The notes: generated by a model not told the origin, from the letters alone. 64,000 nt of DNA from Microbacterium sp. STN6 (GCF_026410545.1 NZ_JAPMIT010000001.1:806001-870000); one strand, 5' to 3'. Positions 1 through 7,779 are shown, counted from the first letter of the stretch. Translations and numbers: made by a program.

Positions 1-1
1 C

Positions 2-214
2 ATCTGGTCCGGAACCGCCGCCGCCCTCGCCAGCAAGGGAGCCATCGCCGTCTATCCGGTCGCAGGCTGGTGGAAGAACCGCGCCAAGGACGACCAAAGT
101 GATCAGGGCGTCGACTACTCCCTAATCGTTAGCATCGAATCACCCGAGGTCGACGTCGACCTGTGGACCCCCGTCTATCAGCAGGTCCAGCCGACTATCG
201 AGATCACCACCTAA
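2..214 (+). CDS. C-terminal fragment of a subtilase (S8 peptidase)-like protein, 5' end outside window
   Basis: An open frame enters from the left edge and stops at TAA 212-214, giving 70 residues. The sequence contains IWSGTAAALASKGAIAVYP, then GWWKNRAKDDQSDQGVDY and DVDLWTPVYQQV. This strongly resembles, from memory, the tail of the large bacterial S8 peptidases that sit beside an AAA ATPase in phage-defence loci (IteS-type). The catalytic domain is outside the window, so activity cannot be judged. It lies next to a tRNA-Pro remnant and a truncated dehydrogenase, which fits cargo at the end of an integrated element. The family call rests on recall of the C-terminal pattern only. Confidence 0.5.
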   Translation: MWSGTAAALASKGAIAVYPVAGWWKNRAKDDQSDQGVDYSLIVSIESPEVDVDLWTPVYQQVQPTIEITT

Positions 215-355
215 CGCCAGCACGACCATCGGCCTGCAACGAGGGGGACAGAAGGGGGACCGCAACGTGTGCAAGGAGAGCAAGGAGAGCAAGGGCTGAT
301 GCCGAAAGTCGGCGAAAGTAGGCTGCTGCAAGGGCAATGAGGCCGATGGTCCTAC
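215..355. other. Intergenic spacer with short purine repeats at putative island edge
   Basis: No convincing gene. It holds a short direct repeat of gcaaggaga near 271-294 and gaaagt repeats near 304-320. No terminator hairpin with a T-tract follows the upstream fragment. Confidence 0.5.
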
Positions 356-393
356 CTGGGGGTCAAGGAGGTTCAAATCCTGTCATCCCGACT
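356..393 (+). repeat. Degenerate 3' half of tRNA-Pro(GGG), candidate attachment site
   Basis: The run contains the anticodon-loop sequence CTGGGGGTCAAG, the T-loop GGTTCAAATCC, and an acceptor strand ATCCCG followed by discriminator A and CT. This is the order of the 3' half of an actinobacterial tRNA-Pro with anticodon GGG. Compared with the usual gene (from memory), about 7 nt are missing between the variable loop and T-arm. No 5' half precedes it, so this is not a functional tRNA. 3' tRNA halves are typical att remnants of integrases, and the neighbours on both sides are broken genes. Confidence 0.5.
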
Positions 394-397
394 AGAA

Positions 398-889
398 CGG
401 GCCGAGCGACGGGAGCTGCTGCCGGCATCCGTCGAAGCGCTTGCCAAGGTACCGGCGCCCGTCGAGCGCATGCAATATGGCAACCCGAATGGCTTCGACC
501 TCGTGCTCGAATGCTCGGGCCACGACGGCGCAGCGCTCGCAGCGACGCGGATCGTTCGCGCCGGCGGCGAAGTCGTGCTGATCGGTGCACCGTGGATGCG
601 GCGCACCGACGCCACGGCGCATGACGTCTTCACTGAGGTGTTCCACCGCTACGTGACACTGCGTAGCGGGTGGGAGTGGCAGCTGCCGGCCCGGCCGTCG
701 CCGTTTGTGCACGGCAGCATGAGCGACAACGTCGAGCAGGCGATGCGGTGGCTTCGGGACGGCACGATTGACGTGGACGCGCTCGCTGATCGGCGCTCGC
801 CGGCCGACGCGCAGGAGGTCTACAACGCCCTCGCGGGTGGTACGGCGCCGTTCCTGACCACCGTTTTCGACTGGACGCAGCCCGACTGA
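398..889 (+). pseudogene. 5'-truncated zinc-type medium-chain dehydrogenase
   Basis: The frame is open from just after the tRNA remnant to TGA at 887-889, with the first ATG at 470. The product has the second half of a Rossmann domain: GFDLVLECSGHDGAA, then RIVRAGGEVVLIGAPW, and a C-terminal region ending VFDWTQPD. The N-terminal GroES-like catalytic domain with zinc ligands and the GxGxxG nucleotide motif, normally about 200 residues, is absent. The break coincides with the tRNA-Pro remnant, so the gene was probably cut by integration or deletion at that point. It is unlikely to be an active enzyme. No ribosome binding site is evident at 470. Confidence 0.7.
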
Positions 890-994
890 GCGCCCCCTGT
901 TACTGCCGCAGAATCTTTGAGAGGGGCCTGCCCTTGGCGAGCTCGTCGAGGTGGTGGCGCTTGTTCATATGGCCCCTGTCGCCCAGGCGCTCAG

Positions 995-1022
995 CGATAT
1001 ATCGTTGAGTATCGTTGACGAT
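995..1022 (+). promoter_or_regulatory. PadR-type operator repeats upstream of the PadR/AarF operon
   Basis: Palindrome CGATATATCG at 995-1004 and inverted repeat ATCGTTGACGAT at 1011-1022, with tatcgttga repeated at 1000-1008 and 1010-1018. AT-rich palindromes of this type are usual PadR targets, and the regulator gene starts at 1039. Autoregulation is inferred. Confidence 0.55.
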
Positions 1023-1038
1023 CAATCAGGAGGACATC

Positions 1039-1581
1039 ATGGGCACCTCGTTCAAGGCCGGCGGATTCGGCGGCGGCAACCCCGCCGAGGGCATGTGGCA
1101 CACCATGGAGCAGGTGCGCTCGGAGTTTGAGAAGCGTGTCGGCCGGCGCATGGGTCGGGGCGACGTGCGGGCGGCGGTGCTCGCGCTTCTCGCCGAGAAG
1201 CCGATGCACGGGTACCAGATCATCCGCGAGATCGAGGAGCGCAGCGGCGGCAGCTGGAAGCCGAGTGCGGGGTCTGTCTACCCGACTCTGCAGCTGCTGG
1301 CCGACGAAGGGCTCATCAGCTCCGAGGAGTCGAACGGGCGCAAGACCTACGCGCTGACCGACACCGGCCGCGAGGAGGCCTCCAGCGCTGAGGCCTCCGT
1401 GCCGTGGAAGACCGACGAGAACGAGGGCACCGGCTTCACCGTGCTGCCCAAGGCGGGTATGGAGCTCGCGCACGCGGCCGCCCAGGTGCGCCGCACCGGC
1501 TCGCCCGAGCAGATCAAGCAGGCCGTCGCGGTGTTGGACGACGCGCGCCGCCAGCTCCACTCGATCCTCGCCCAGGACTGA
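1039..1581 (+). CDS. PadR family transcriptional regulator
   Basis: 180 residues. ATG 1039 is chosen because AGGAGG lies 5 nt upstream; an in-frame start at 1015 has no such site. After a Gly-rich N-terminus, residues about 45-115 form the PadR winged helix: GDVRAAVLALLAEKPMHGYQIIREI, then SAGSVYPTLQLLADEGLI and GRKTYALTDTGRE. A C-terminal helical region for dimerisation follows. This is a cytosolic DNA-binding repressor. Palindromes at 995-1022 suggest it controls its own promoter and so the downstream AarF-type kinase gene, which begins 5 nt after its stop. The ligand is unknown. Confidence 0.88.
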   Translation: MGTSFKAGGFGGGNPAEGMWHTMEQVRSEFEKRVGRRMGRGDVRAAVLALLAEKPMHGYQIIREIEERSGGSWKPSAGSVYPTLQLLADEGLISSEESNGRKTYALTDTGREEASSAEASVPWKTDENEGTGFTVLPKAGMELAHAAAQVRRTGSPEQIKQAVAVLDDARRQLHSILAQD

Positions 1582-1586
1582 CCGAG

Positions 1587-3296
1587 GTGCCGCCGGTCCG
1601 TCAGGGTCGAGAGCCTTCGCCGGGCACCAAAGGCACGCGCGCCAGGTACCGCCGCATCCTTCGATTCGCCGGTTGGCAGCTCGCCGTCACCTGGTGGTAC
1701 GAGCTGTTCTTGCCGCGCATCGGGCTTGCGCGGGTCGCCGAGCGCACCCGAGAGAAGCGGATGCGGCGCTTTGCGCGCCGTTTCCACGCCCTCGCCGTCG
1801 AGCTTGGTGGCCTCATGATCAAGGTCGGCCAGTTCATGTCCTCGAGGCTCGACGTGCTGCCGCCCGAGATCACGGCCGAACTGGAGGGGTTGCAGGACGA
1901 AGTTCCGCCGGTGCCGTTCGCCGAGATCCGCGCGCTCGCCGAGGCGGAGCTGGGGATGCCGCTGGAGCGGGCGTTCGAGTCGGTCGATGAGACGGCGGTG
2001 GCCGCGGCATCCCTCGGCCAGGCTCATCGAGCCGTGCTGGCGCCGGCAGACGCGGCGGAGACTGGCCTGAGACGGGCCGTGATCAAGGTGCAGCGGCCGG
2101 GAATCGGCGCCATCGTCGACGTGGACCTGGCCGCGCTGCGCAGGGTCGCCCGGTGGCTGACCCATGTGGGCGTGGTCGCCGACCGTGTGGACGCGCCGGC
2201 GCTCGTCGAAGAATTCGCCCACACAAGCCTGCAGGAGATCGACTACCTGCACGAGGCCGCGAACTGCGAGCGTTTCGCTGCCGACTTCGCCGACGACGAG
2301 CGCATGGCGGTGCCCGACATCGTCTGGGAGCGCACCACCCGACGCGTTCTCACGCTCGAAGACGTGACAGCCATCAAGATCACGGATGCGCAGGCTCTGC
2401 GCGCCGCAGGAATCGACCCGGCCGAGGTCGCCCCCGTCTTCGCGGAGGTCATGTTCGACCAGCTGTTCACCAACGGCTTCTTTCATGCGGACCCGCACCC
2501 CGGCAACATCTTCGTCACGCCCGCGGCGGACGGGGCCGACGGCCGCCCGTGGAAGCTCACGTTCATCGACTTCGGCATGATGGGCGAGGTCACCGCCGAG
2601 ACGCGCCGAGGGCTGCGGAAGCTGCTGATCGCGGCGGCGTCGCGCGACGGCAGGGGCCTGGTGGGCGCCATGCGCGAGGTCGGCGTGCTGCTGCCCACGA
2701 CCGAGACAGCCGAGCTGGAGCGGGCCATGACCCAGCTGTTCGCCCGATTCGGTGGCATGGGGTTCGCCGAGCTGCGCGAGGTGGATCCGCGCGAGTTCCG
2801 CGACTTCGCACTGCAATTCGGCCACGTGGTGCGATCGCTACCGTTCCAGATGCCCGAGAACTTCCTGCTCGTCATCCGGGCGATGTCGCTCACCTCCGGC
2901 GTGTGCAGCGCGCTGAACCCTGTCTTCAATCTCTGGGACTCGGTCGAGCCGTATGCAGCGCAGCTCCTTCGCGACGAGCGCGCCAACGCGGCGCGCGACT
3001 TCGCGAAGCAGGCCGTGGAGATCGGCGGCATCGTCGTGCGCCTGCCGAAACGGCTGGACGCGCTCGTCTCCAAAGTCGAGGACGGTTCGTTCGCTGTCGC
3101 CACGCCGAAGCTCGACAAGTGGGTCGCCCGGCTCGAACGCGTCGCGCGACGGCTCGTGGGTGCGACGCTGTTCGCCGGCCTGCTCATCGCCGGCGCCGTC
3201 GTGAGCGGCGCCCACGCGGTATTCGGCACGGTGCTGATGAGCGTGTCGGTCCTGCCACTGCTGTACGCGCTGTTCGCGCCGCGCCGCAATCGCTGA
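1587..3296 (+). CDS. AarF/ABC1/UbiB family atypical kinase, membrane-anchored
   Basis: 569 residues from GTG 1587, 5 nt after the PadR stop, so probably translationally coupled. The ABC1 hallmarks appear in order: KVGQ near residue 80, AAASLGQAH near 145, IKVQRPG, EIDYLHEA (ExD motif), HADPHPGN near 300 and IDFG near 327. Two hydrophobic segments end the protein (about 528-569), as in UbiB/COQ8 relatives that act at the membrane. The family comprises atypical ATP-dependent proteins supporting isoprenoid-quinone or lipid metabolism; the substrate here is unknown. Upstream in-frame starts lie inside padR and are rejected. Confidence 0.88.
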   Translation: MPPVRQGREPSPGTKGTRARYRRILRFAGWQLAVTWWYELFLPRIGLARVAERTREKRMRRFARRFHALAVELGGLMIKVGQFMSSRLDVLPPEITAELEGLQDEVPPVPFAEIRALAEAELGMPLERAFESVDETAVAAASLGQAHRAVLAPADAAETGLRRAVIKVQRPGIGAIVDVDLAALRRVARWLTHVGVVADRVDAPALVEEFAHTSLQEIDYLHEAANCERFAADFADDERMAVPDIVWERTTRRVLTLEDVTAIKITDAQALRAAGIDPAEVAPVFAEVMFDQLFTNGFFHADPHPGNIFVTPAADGADGRPWKLTFIDFGMMGEVTAETRRGLRKLLIAAASRDGRGLVGAMREVGVLLPTTETAELERAMTQLFARFGGMGFAELREVDPREFRDFALQFGHVVRSLPFQMPENFLLVIRAMSLTSGVCSALNPVFNLWDSVEPYAAQLLRDERANAARDFAKQAVEIGGIVVRLPKRLDALVSKVEDGSFAVATPKLDKWVARLERVARRLVGATLFAGLLIAGAVVSGAHAVFGTVLMSVSVLPLLYALFAPRRNR

Positions 3297-3378
3297 CGGA
3301 GCACGTAGAGAAGATTCTGCGCCTCGCGGCTGTTAGCCGTCGGAGCAAGAAGGTAGCGGGTGTGCGTTAGCGAGCTCG

Positions 3379-3798
3379 TCAGTGCATGGAACGCAGTACC
3401 TGATCCATTGCCGTCACCAGTCGATTGGCCGCCTTTACAAGATCGGCGGAACGACCGTCAGCGAGTATTCCGGAGGAGTACTGCGTCTCCGTCTTGGTGT
3501 CGATTAGCCGTCGCAGCGACGGGGCAACAGCTTTGCCTGGTTTTGTCGAATTCAGAAGCGTGACGGCCTCGGCATGATCCTGCCCCGCTGCGCGCTCACT
3601 GAGAACTGCGCCGCAAATAGCGTCCGCAGCCGCGATTCCAGCGAGCACGGCGAGAGAGCCGATCACATTGCCTGTGGTGGAGATTCCCGCGTCCTCGCCG
3701 AGATCCGCGATAAGCATTGCGGCTTCGAGGAATGCGTGTGCGTGCTGAGCGCGGATCTGCGTCTCCGCCTTTGTCATCGACCGCGTTCGTGGAGTCAT
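3379..3798 (-). CDS. HEPN-like protein, probable toxin partner of the upstream nucleotidyltransferase
   Basis: 139 residues, largely helical. It contains S-E-R-A-A-G-Q-D-H, an RX5H arrangement that matches the RX4-6H catalytic motif of HEPN ribonucleases. Helices with alternating Ala/Leu surround it (AGIAAADAICGAVL, SADLVKAANRLVTAMDQVL). Its ATG overlaps the stop of the nucleotidyltransferase gene by 4 nt, the usual coupling of HEPN/MNT toxin-antitoxin pairs. In characterised pairs the MNT protein inactivates the HEPN RNase by adding AMP near the active site. The function here is inferred from that organisation; overall HEPN similarity is weak by eye. Confidence 0.6.
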   Translation of the reverse strand: MTPRTRSMTKAETQIRAQHAHAFLEAAMLIADLGEDAGISTTGNVIGSLAVLAGIAAADAICGAVLSERAAGQDHAEAVTLLNSTKPGKAVAPSLRRLIDTKTETQYSSGILADGRSADLVKAANRLVTAMDQVLRSMH

Positions 3799-4418
3799 GT
3801 TGCGCGGGGATTCAGAAGTCGCTTGATTTCGACACCGGTCAATGAGCGTGCGTCGGTTCTGAGGGAGTGAATTAGCGGCGCGCCGTTCCCGATCAGCCGG
3901 TCCAACTCGGCGCGGGTTAGTGCAAACAGCTGGGCCCGATTACCGGTGAGCCTGCGAACGCGCTCTGCGGCCGCGTCGAGGATGTCGGCCTGCCGTTCCT
4001 CCGGGACGTCGTCGTTCCAGACAATGAGTATGTCGATATCAGAATGAGGACCGGCCTCGCCGCGGGCAAATGAACCGTAGAGGGCGGTACCTGCCGCATA
4101 ATCGTTGACGATATCGCGAAGAATTTCGGCGACGCGCTGCTCCGTCACTGCAGACAGGGCCAAGATTTGCTCGATCGGCCCCCACATCACGTGATCGCGG
4201 TTCGCCTCGTAGACATTTGCTGAACCGACCGATCGCACGGAGGCCAATCCGATGCTGACGGCGTCTTCTAGGATGCGCTGTGTAGTTCGCAGTGTCTTCA
4301 CGCCACTCAGCTGATGGATGCGACGACCAGAGGCGGGTTCTGCGAGGACGAAGAGCCGGTGGAGCACGCGCGCGCGATCCTCGCCGAGCACGGCATATTC
4401 CGGGTGAGAGAGATCCAT
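3795..4418 (-). CDS. Nucleotidyltransferase (MNT) with N-terminal winged helix, probable antitoxin
   Basis: 207 residues. The C-terminal half has the pol-beta/MNT signature: ALYGSFARGEAGPHSDIDILIV, giving GSxARG plus the SDxD metal-binding pair, around residues 115-135. Residues 1-90 look like a winged helix-turn-helix (SGRRIHQLSG, TTQRILEDAVSIGLA), so the protein could also bind its own promoter. A strong site GGAGGAGACA precedes ATG 4418. Paired direct repeats at 4453-4490 lie across the likely -10 region. The gene overlaps the HEPN-like gene by 4 nt. A sensor-free nucleotidyltransferase regulator is an alternative reading. Confidence 0.75.
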   Translation of the reverse strand: MDLSHPEYAVLGEDRARVLHRLFVLAEPASGRRIHQLSGVKTLRTTQRILEDAVSIGLASVRSVGSANVYEANRDHVMWGPIEQILALSAVTEQRVAEILRDIVNDYAAGTALYGSFARGEAGPHSDIDILIVWNDDVPEERQADILDAAAERVRRLTGNRAQLFALTRAELDRLIGNGAPLIHSLRTDARSLTGVEIKRLLNPRAT

Positions 4419-4452
4419 TGTCTCCTCCAGGGGACGATTCGTCGAGCTAGCC

Positions 4453-4490
4453 GACTACATAATGCATCACGTGACTACATATTACGTCAC
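4453..4490. promoter_or_regulatory. Tandem operator-like repeats in the divergent MNT / PadR promoter region
   Basis: gactacataatgcatcac at 4453-4470 and gactacatattacgtcac at 4473-4490, period 20 bp (about two helical turns). The block is clearly AT-richer than its surroundings. Leftward -10-like sequences (TATGTA, TAATAT on the minus strand) overlap it, so a bound protein would block the MNT/HEPN operon. Confidence 0.5.
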
Positions 4491-4567
4491 CCGTTTGGCG
4501 CGTTGCAATGGCGCGAGCGGCGTTGTGGCGCCAAAACGGAACACATCTCGTCATGTAGTGCATCTGA

Positions 4568-4573
4568 TACAGT
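4568..4573 (+). promoter_or_regulatory. -10 box TACAGT for leaderless PadR gene
   Basis: TACAGT ends 7 nt before GTG 4581, and no Shine-Dalgarno sequence is present. Transcription would start at or next to the start codon. Confidence 0.5.
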
Positions 4574-4580
4574 AATAGAC

Positions 4581-4973
4581 GTGAATCCTACGAGCGTCAC
4601 GACGCCACACGGCGACGGGAGGGCCTTCGCAGCAGACCTGTTGCGGGGTCATACCGACACGATCGTGCTCGGCATACTCCGCGGCGGAGACAACTATGGC
4701 TACGAGATCCATAAGGCGATTCGGGATGCGGCCGGCGGCGACCACGAGATCAAAGAGGCCACCCTCTACGCCACCTATCGCCGGCTACAGCGAGACGGCC
4801 TCGTGGAATCGTACTGGGGAGACGAGACCCAGGGTGGTCGACGCAAGTACTACCGCATCACGGATGCCGGCCAGGCGGTCTTTCACAACAACGTCGCCGC
4901 CTGGGTGGCAACGCGGCGAATCATCGATTCGCTGCTTGGCGCGCGAGACCCGATGGAAGGACACGGGCAATGA
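4581..4973 (+). CDS. PadR family transcriptional regulator (second)
   Basis: 130 residues from GTG 4581; an upstream in-frame extension would run through the promoter region and is rejected. The winged-helix core is clear: DTIVLGILRGGDNYGYEIHKAIRDA, then EATLYATYRRLQRDGLVESYW and GGRRKYYRITDAGQAVF. Its last codons overlap the following membrane-protein gene (ATGA, 4970-4973). PadR genes are often coupled to a membrane protein that they control, and this pair fits that pattern. It is probably translated from a leaderless mRNA. Confidence 0.87.
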   Translation: MNPTSVTTPHGDGRAFAADLLRGHTDTIVLGILRGGDNYGYEIHKAIRDAAGGDHEIKEATLYATYRRLQRDGLVESYWGDETQGGRRKYYRITDAGQAVFHNNVAAWVATRRIIDSLLGARDPMEGHGQ

Positions 4974-5878
4974 CTGACGAGACCATTCGCTCCACCGGCG
5001 GTGACGTTCACCGTCTGCTCGACGAAGCCTTCCTCGGTATCGAGATGACGGCCGATGCGCAGGATTTGAAGGAGGAGGTTCGGGTGAACCTGCTCGCTCG
5101 GATCGCCGAGCTGGCGGCCGGCGGGCACAGCCCGGATGACGCCGCGGTTCGCGCGCTCGAAGAACTCGGCGATATCAGAGAACTCCTCGGCGCGTCGGCT
5201 GCGGCAACCGCGACGGTACCACAGGGGTGGGCCGAAGCGGTCGAGAGACATCGAGTGCGCATCAAGCCCTCCTCCGTTGTCGGCGCGGGTATCGCTGCTT
5301 TGGCGGCAGCGGTGGGGCTCGTGGTTGCACTGCTAGGCGCGAGCAGAGCCCTTCCCCTGCCTGTCGGCGTGTTGTTCCCCCTGATTGGTATCGGCGCGAC
5401 GGGCGTCGCGTGGATCGTCGGAGAGGCACTTGCCCGCGAGACGACCACGAAGCATCCGATGCCCATCAAGCGAACGAGCGGCTACTTCTTCGCAACGCTG
5501 CTTGCGGCCTACGGGCTCGGTGTCGGAGGGCTCATCGCGCTCCACGCAATTCCCCTCTGGGCGACCGCTCTGGCGGCGCTCGGCGTCGTGGCGGGGCTTG
5601 TTCTGTTCGCGATCCTCGGCGCGACACAGACGAACCGACGCAAGGCATGGGTGCGCATGATGCGGCGCGGTCGCCCGCGGCTGACGCGCCGCTTCGCCGA
5701 CGAGCCTGAGGTTGCCGTTCGGTTCGGCATTTATACGACGGTAACGTGGGCCGTTGCGTTCGCCGGATTCGTGATGCTCGGCGCCACGATCGGCTGGGCG
5801 TGGTCGTGGCTCTGTCTGCTCGGCGGGTTCGTGGTGATGATGCTCACGATCGCGCGGATGCTGTTCCGTTCGATCTGA
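4970..5878 (+). CDS. Permease-prefix-domain membrane protein partnered with PadR
   Basis: 302 residues. Residues 1-75 are soluble and helical with the pattern LKEEVRVNLLARIAELAAGGHSPDDAAVRALEELGDIRELL, the permease prefix domain often found with PadR regulators (from memory). About six hydrophobic segments follow, for example SSVVGAGIAALAAAVGLVVALLG, GVLFPLIGIGATGVAWIVG and the C-terminal LCLLGGFVVMMLTIARMLF. No catalytic motif is seen. It starts inside the last codon of the PadR gene, so the two are co-translated. Its 3' end overlaps the convergent PIG-L gene by 35 nt. The role is unknown; membrane stress sensing or transport is possible. Confidence 0.7.
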   Translation: MTDETIRSTGGDVHRLLDEAFLGIEMTADAQDLKEEVRVNLLARIAELAAGGHSPDDAAVRALEELGDIRELLGASAAATATVPQGWAEAVERHRVRIKPSSVVGAGIAALAAAVGLVVALLGASRALPLPVGVLFPLIGIGATGVAWIVGEALARETTTKHPMPIKRTSGYFFATLLAAYGLGVGGLIALHAIPLWATALAALGVVAGLVLFAILGATQTNRRKAWVRMMRRGRPRLTRRFADEPEVAVRFGIYTTVTWAVAFAGFVMLGATIGWAWSWLCLLGGFVVMMLTIARMLFRSI

Positions 5879-6599
5879 CAACCAGGCCGACCGCGGTCAC
5901 GATGCGCTGGCGCTGGCCGCCGGAATGGATGAGGTCTGCGCCGTCGACGGTGAGCTGGCTCGGGTAGCTGCGCAAGGCATCCGTCACGGTAGGCAAGTGT
6001 TGTGGAAGGTCGAACCACTCGGCATCGGCGGTGGGGGAGAGGGCGAGCTCGGCGAATGGCACGCCGAGTTCGCGGCAGGCGGCGACGGCGGCGTCGTGGA
6101 CGCGAACGTGGTCGGGGTGGCCGTAGCCGCCTGACGCGTCATCGCCGATGACGAGCCGGGGCTCGAGGGCACGGATGGCCGCCACCATGTCTGCGACGAC
6201 CTCGTCGAGTCGGGTGGCGGTGAGTGCCTGCGCCCCCACGTCGGCGGCGGGGCCGGCGAGCCCCGGTCGCAGCCAGCGCATGCCGGAATCCTTGTAGCGT
6301 CGTGGCGGGAGCCCGGCCGCCCGTGCCGGGGGAGTACCGAGCCACAGCCGCTCGCCGATGCCGAGCCGATCGCACGCGAGATCTCGCTCCCGCTCGCGCT
6401 GGGCGACAAGCTGCGGAGTGCCGACCAGCGACTGCAACGGCCCCGCGACGACCTCGCCCTGCTCGCCGCGGGTCGCCGTGAGCAGCGACACCGCCGCGCC
6501 GCGTTGCACGAATTCGGCGATGAGCGCCCCGCTCGCAATGGTCTCGTCGTCGGGATGCGCGCAGACGACCAGCACGCTGGCCGCCTCACGCACACTCAC
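5844..6599 (-). CDS. PIG-L/LmbE family zinc deacetylase (MshB-like)
   Basis: 251 residues. The N-terminal CAHPDDE motif and the downstream YGHPDHVRVH motif provide the zinc ligands and catalytic Asp of LmbE-type N-acetylglucosaminyl deacetylases. The gene starts with GTG inside the last codons of the upstream glycosyltransferase gene (14-nt overlap), so both are made from one mRNA. A GT4 enzyme followed by a PIG-L deacetylase mirrors the MshA-MshB order of mycothiol synthesis, where the deacetylase removes acetate from GlcNAc-inositol. A role in mycothiol or another GlcNAc-containing small molecule is inferred. The 3' end overlaps the convergent gene. Confidence 0.8.
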   Translation of the reverse strand: MSVREAASVLVVCAHPDDETIASGALIAEFVQRGAAVSLLTATRGEQGEVVAGPLQSLVGTPQLVAQRERERDLACDRLGIGERLWLGTPPARAAGLPPRRYKDSGMRWLRPGLAGPAADVGAQALTATRLDEVVADMVAAIRALEPRLVIGDDASGGYGHPDHVRVHDAAVAACRELGVPFAELALSPTADAEWFDLPQHLPTVTDALRSYPSQLTVDGADLIHSGGQRQRIVTAVGLVVRSNGTASARS

Positions 6600-7779
6600 G
6601 AGCCGGGATCCTCCTCATCGTCGAGTCGTATACAGACAGCAGTCGCTCGGCCGAGCGCTTCCAGGTCGCGCGGACGGCCAGTTCGCGGCCGGCCTGGCCG
6701 AGGCGTGTGGCGAGTGCGTCGTCGTCGAGCAGGCGTGTGAGCGCCGCCGCCCACTGTCCGGGATCGCGCGTGTCGAGCACCGTGCCAGTCACCCCGTCGT
6801 GCACGGCCTCATCGAGGCCGCCACTCGCGGTCGCTAGCACCGGCACACCGCAGGCGGAGGCCTCCAGGGCGACGAGTCCGAACGTCTCGGAATGCGACGG
6901 CACGAGCACCGCGCGCGCCGTCGCGAACAGCGTGGCGAGCTGCTGCCGCGTCAGCGGGCCAGCCCAGCGAACCGTGACGCCGCCTCGGCTGGCACGCTCA
7001 TGCAGGGTGTCGGCATAGTCGCGGTACTCATCGGCCGCCTCGCCGGCGACCACGAGCGACGGCCGCCTCGCGTCAGCCATGAGAGCCAGCGCATCGATGG
7101 CAAGCTCCAGGCCCTTGAGCGGGTGGATGCGCGCGGCCACGGCGACGTGGCCGGGCCGCGCATGCGGCGCGCCCTGCGGCCGGAACAGGCGCGAATCGAC
7201 GCCCGGCTGCACGACGAAGACCCGATCAGCCCCCGCGCCGAGCCGGTCGACGGCAATGCGCGCCTCATAGTCGCTCACTGTGGTGACGGCATCCGAGTGC
7301 GCGGCGAGGTGGGCCTCGCCCGCCAGCCGGCCGGGCGATTCCGCTCGCTCGCCGGCGCTGAGCGGTGTCTCGTTCGCCGCAGCGATGCTGTGGAAGCTCT
7401 GCACGTGCGGGATGCCCCGGTGCCGGGCAACGGGCAGCGCGGCCATGCCCGAGAACCAGTGGTGCGAGTGCATGAGATCGAAAGGCCCCAGCCTCTCGAG
7501 GCCCTGCCGGAAGGCGACAATATGCTGCTCGTGCTCGCCCTTGCCGATGAAACGGGCGGGGCCGGCGGTGATGGCGTGCAGGGTGAGGTGCGCGGCGAGG
7601 TCGGTTGTGTCGGGCGAGGCGCCATCCGTTCGTCGTGTGATGAGGTGCACATCGTGCCCCAGCAGGGCAAGCTGCCTGGCCTGTTCGAGGACGACGACAT
7701 TCATTCCGCCGGCGTCGCCGGAGCCCGGGGCGTGGGATGGAGAGGTGTGCATCGAGACGATGCCAATACGCAGAGGCAT
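6586..7779 (-). CDS. GT4 glycosyltransferase, MshA-like
   Basis: 397 residues. The N-terminus has GDAGGMNVVVLEQARQLALLG, the MshA-type nucleotide/acceptor region (GDAGGMNVY in mycothiol glycosyltransferases). The C-terminal GT-B domain has VAARIHPLKGLELAIDAL and the E(x7)E motif in SHSETFGLVALEASACG. It probably transfers a sugar from UDP-GlcNAc to an inositol phosphate or similar acceptor in the cytosol. The next gene in the operon is a PIG-L deacetylase, which supports mycothiol-type chemistry. A TAGGCT box lies 8 nt before ATG together with a weak GAAGG, so either leadered or near-leaderless translation is possible. No mshC or mshD is in the window. Confidence 0.78.
   Translation of the reverse strand: MPLRIGIVSMHTSPSHAPGSGDAGGMNVVVLEQARQLALLGHDVHLITRRTDGASPDTTDLAAHLTLHAITAGPARFIGKGEHEQHIVAFRQGLERLGPFDLMHSHHWFSGMAALPVARHRGIPHVQSFHSIAAANETPLSAGERAESPGRLAGEAHLAAHSDAVTTVSDYEARIAVDRLGAGADRVFVVQPGVDSRLFRPQGAPHARPGHVAVAARIHPLKGLELAIDALALMADARRPSLVVAGEAADEYRDYADTLHERASRGGVTVRWAGPLTRQQLATLFATARAVLVPSHSETFGLVALEASACGVPVLATASGGLDEAVHDGVTGTVLDTRDPGQWAAALTRLLDDDALATRLGQAGRELAVRATWKRSAERLLSVYDSTMRRIPARECA

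Noticed and set aside
356-393. Functional tRNA-Pro gene
   Set aside because: Only the 3' half is present, with a deletion in the variable-loop/T-stem region and no 5' half that could pair with the acceptor strand.
1347-2825. 492-codon open frame on the minus strand across the AarF gene
   Set aside because: It is the antisense of a gene with all ABC1 kinase motifs. Its translation is Arg/His/Gly-rich without a recognisable fold, as expected from high-GC shadow frames.
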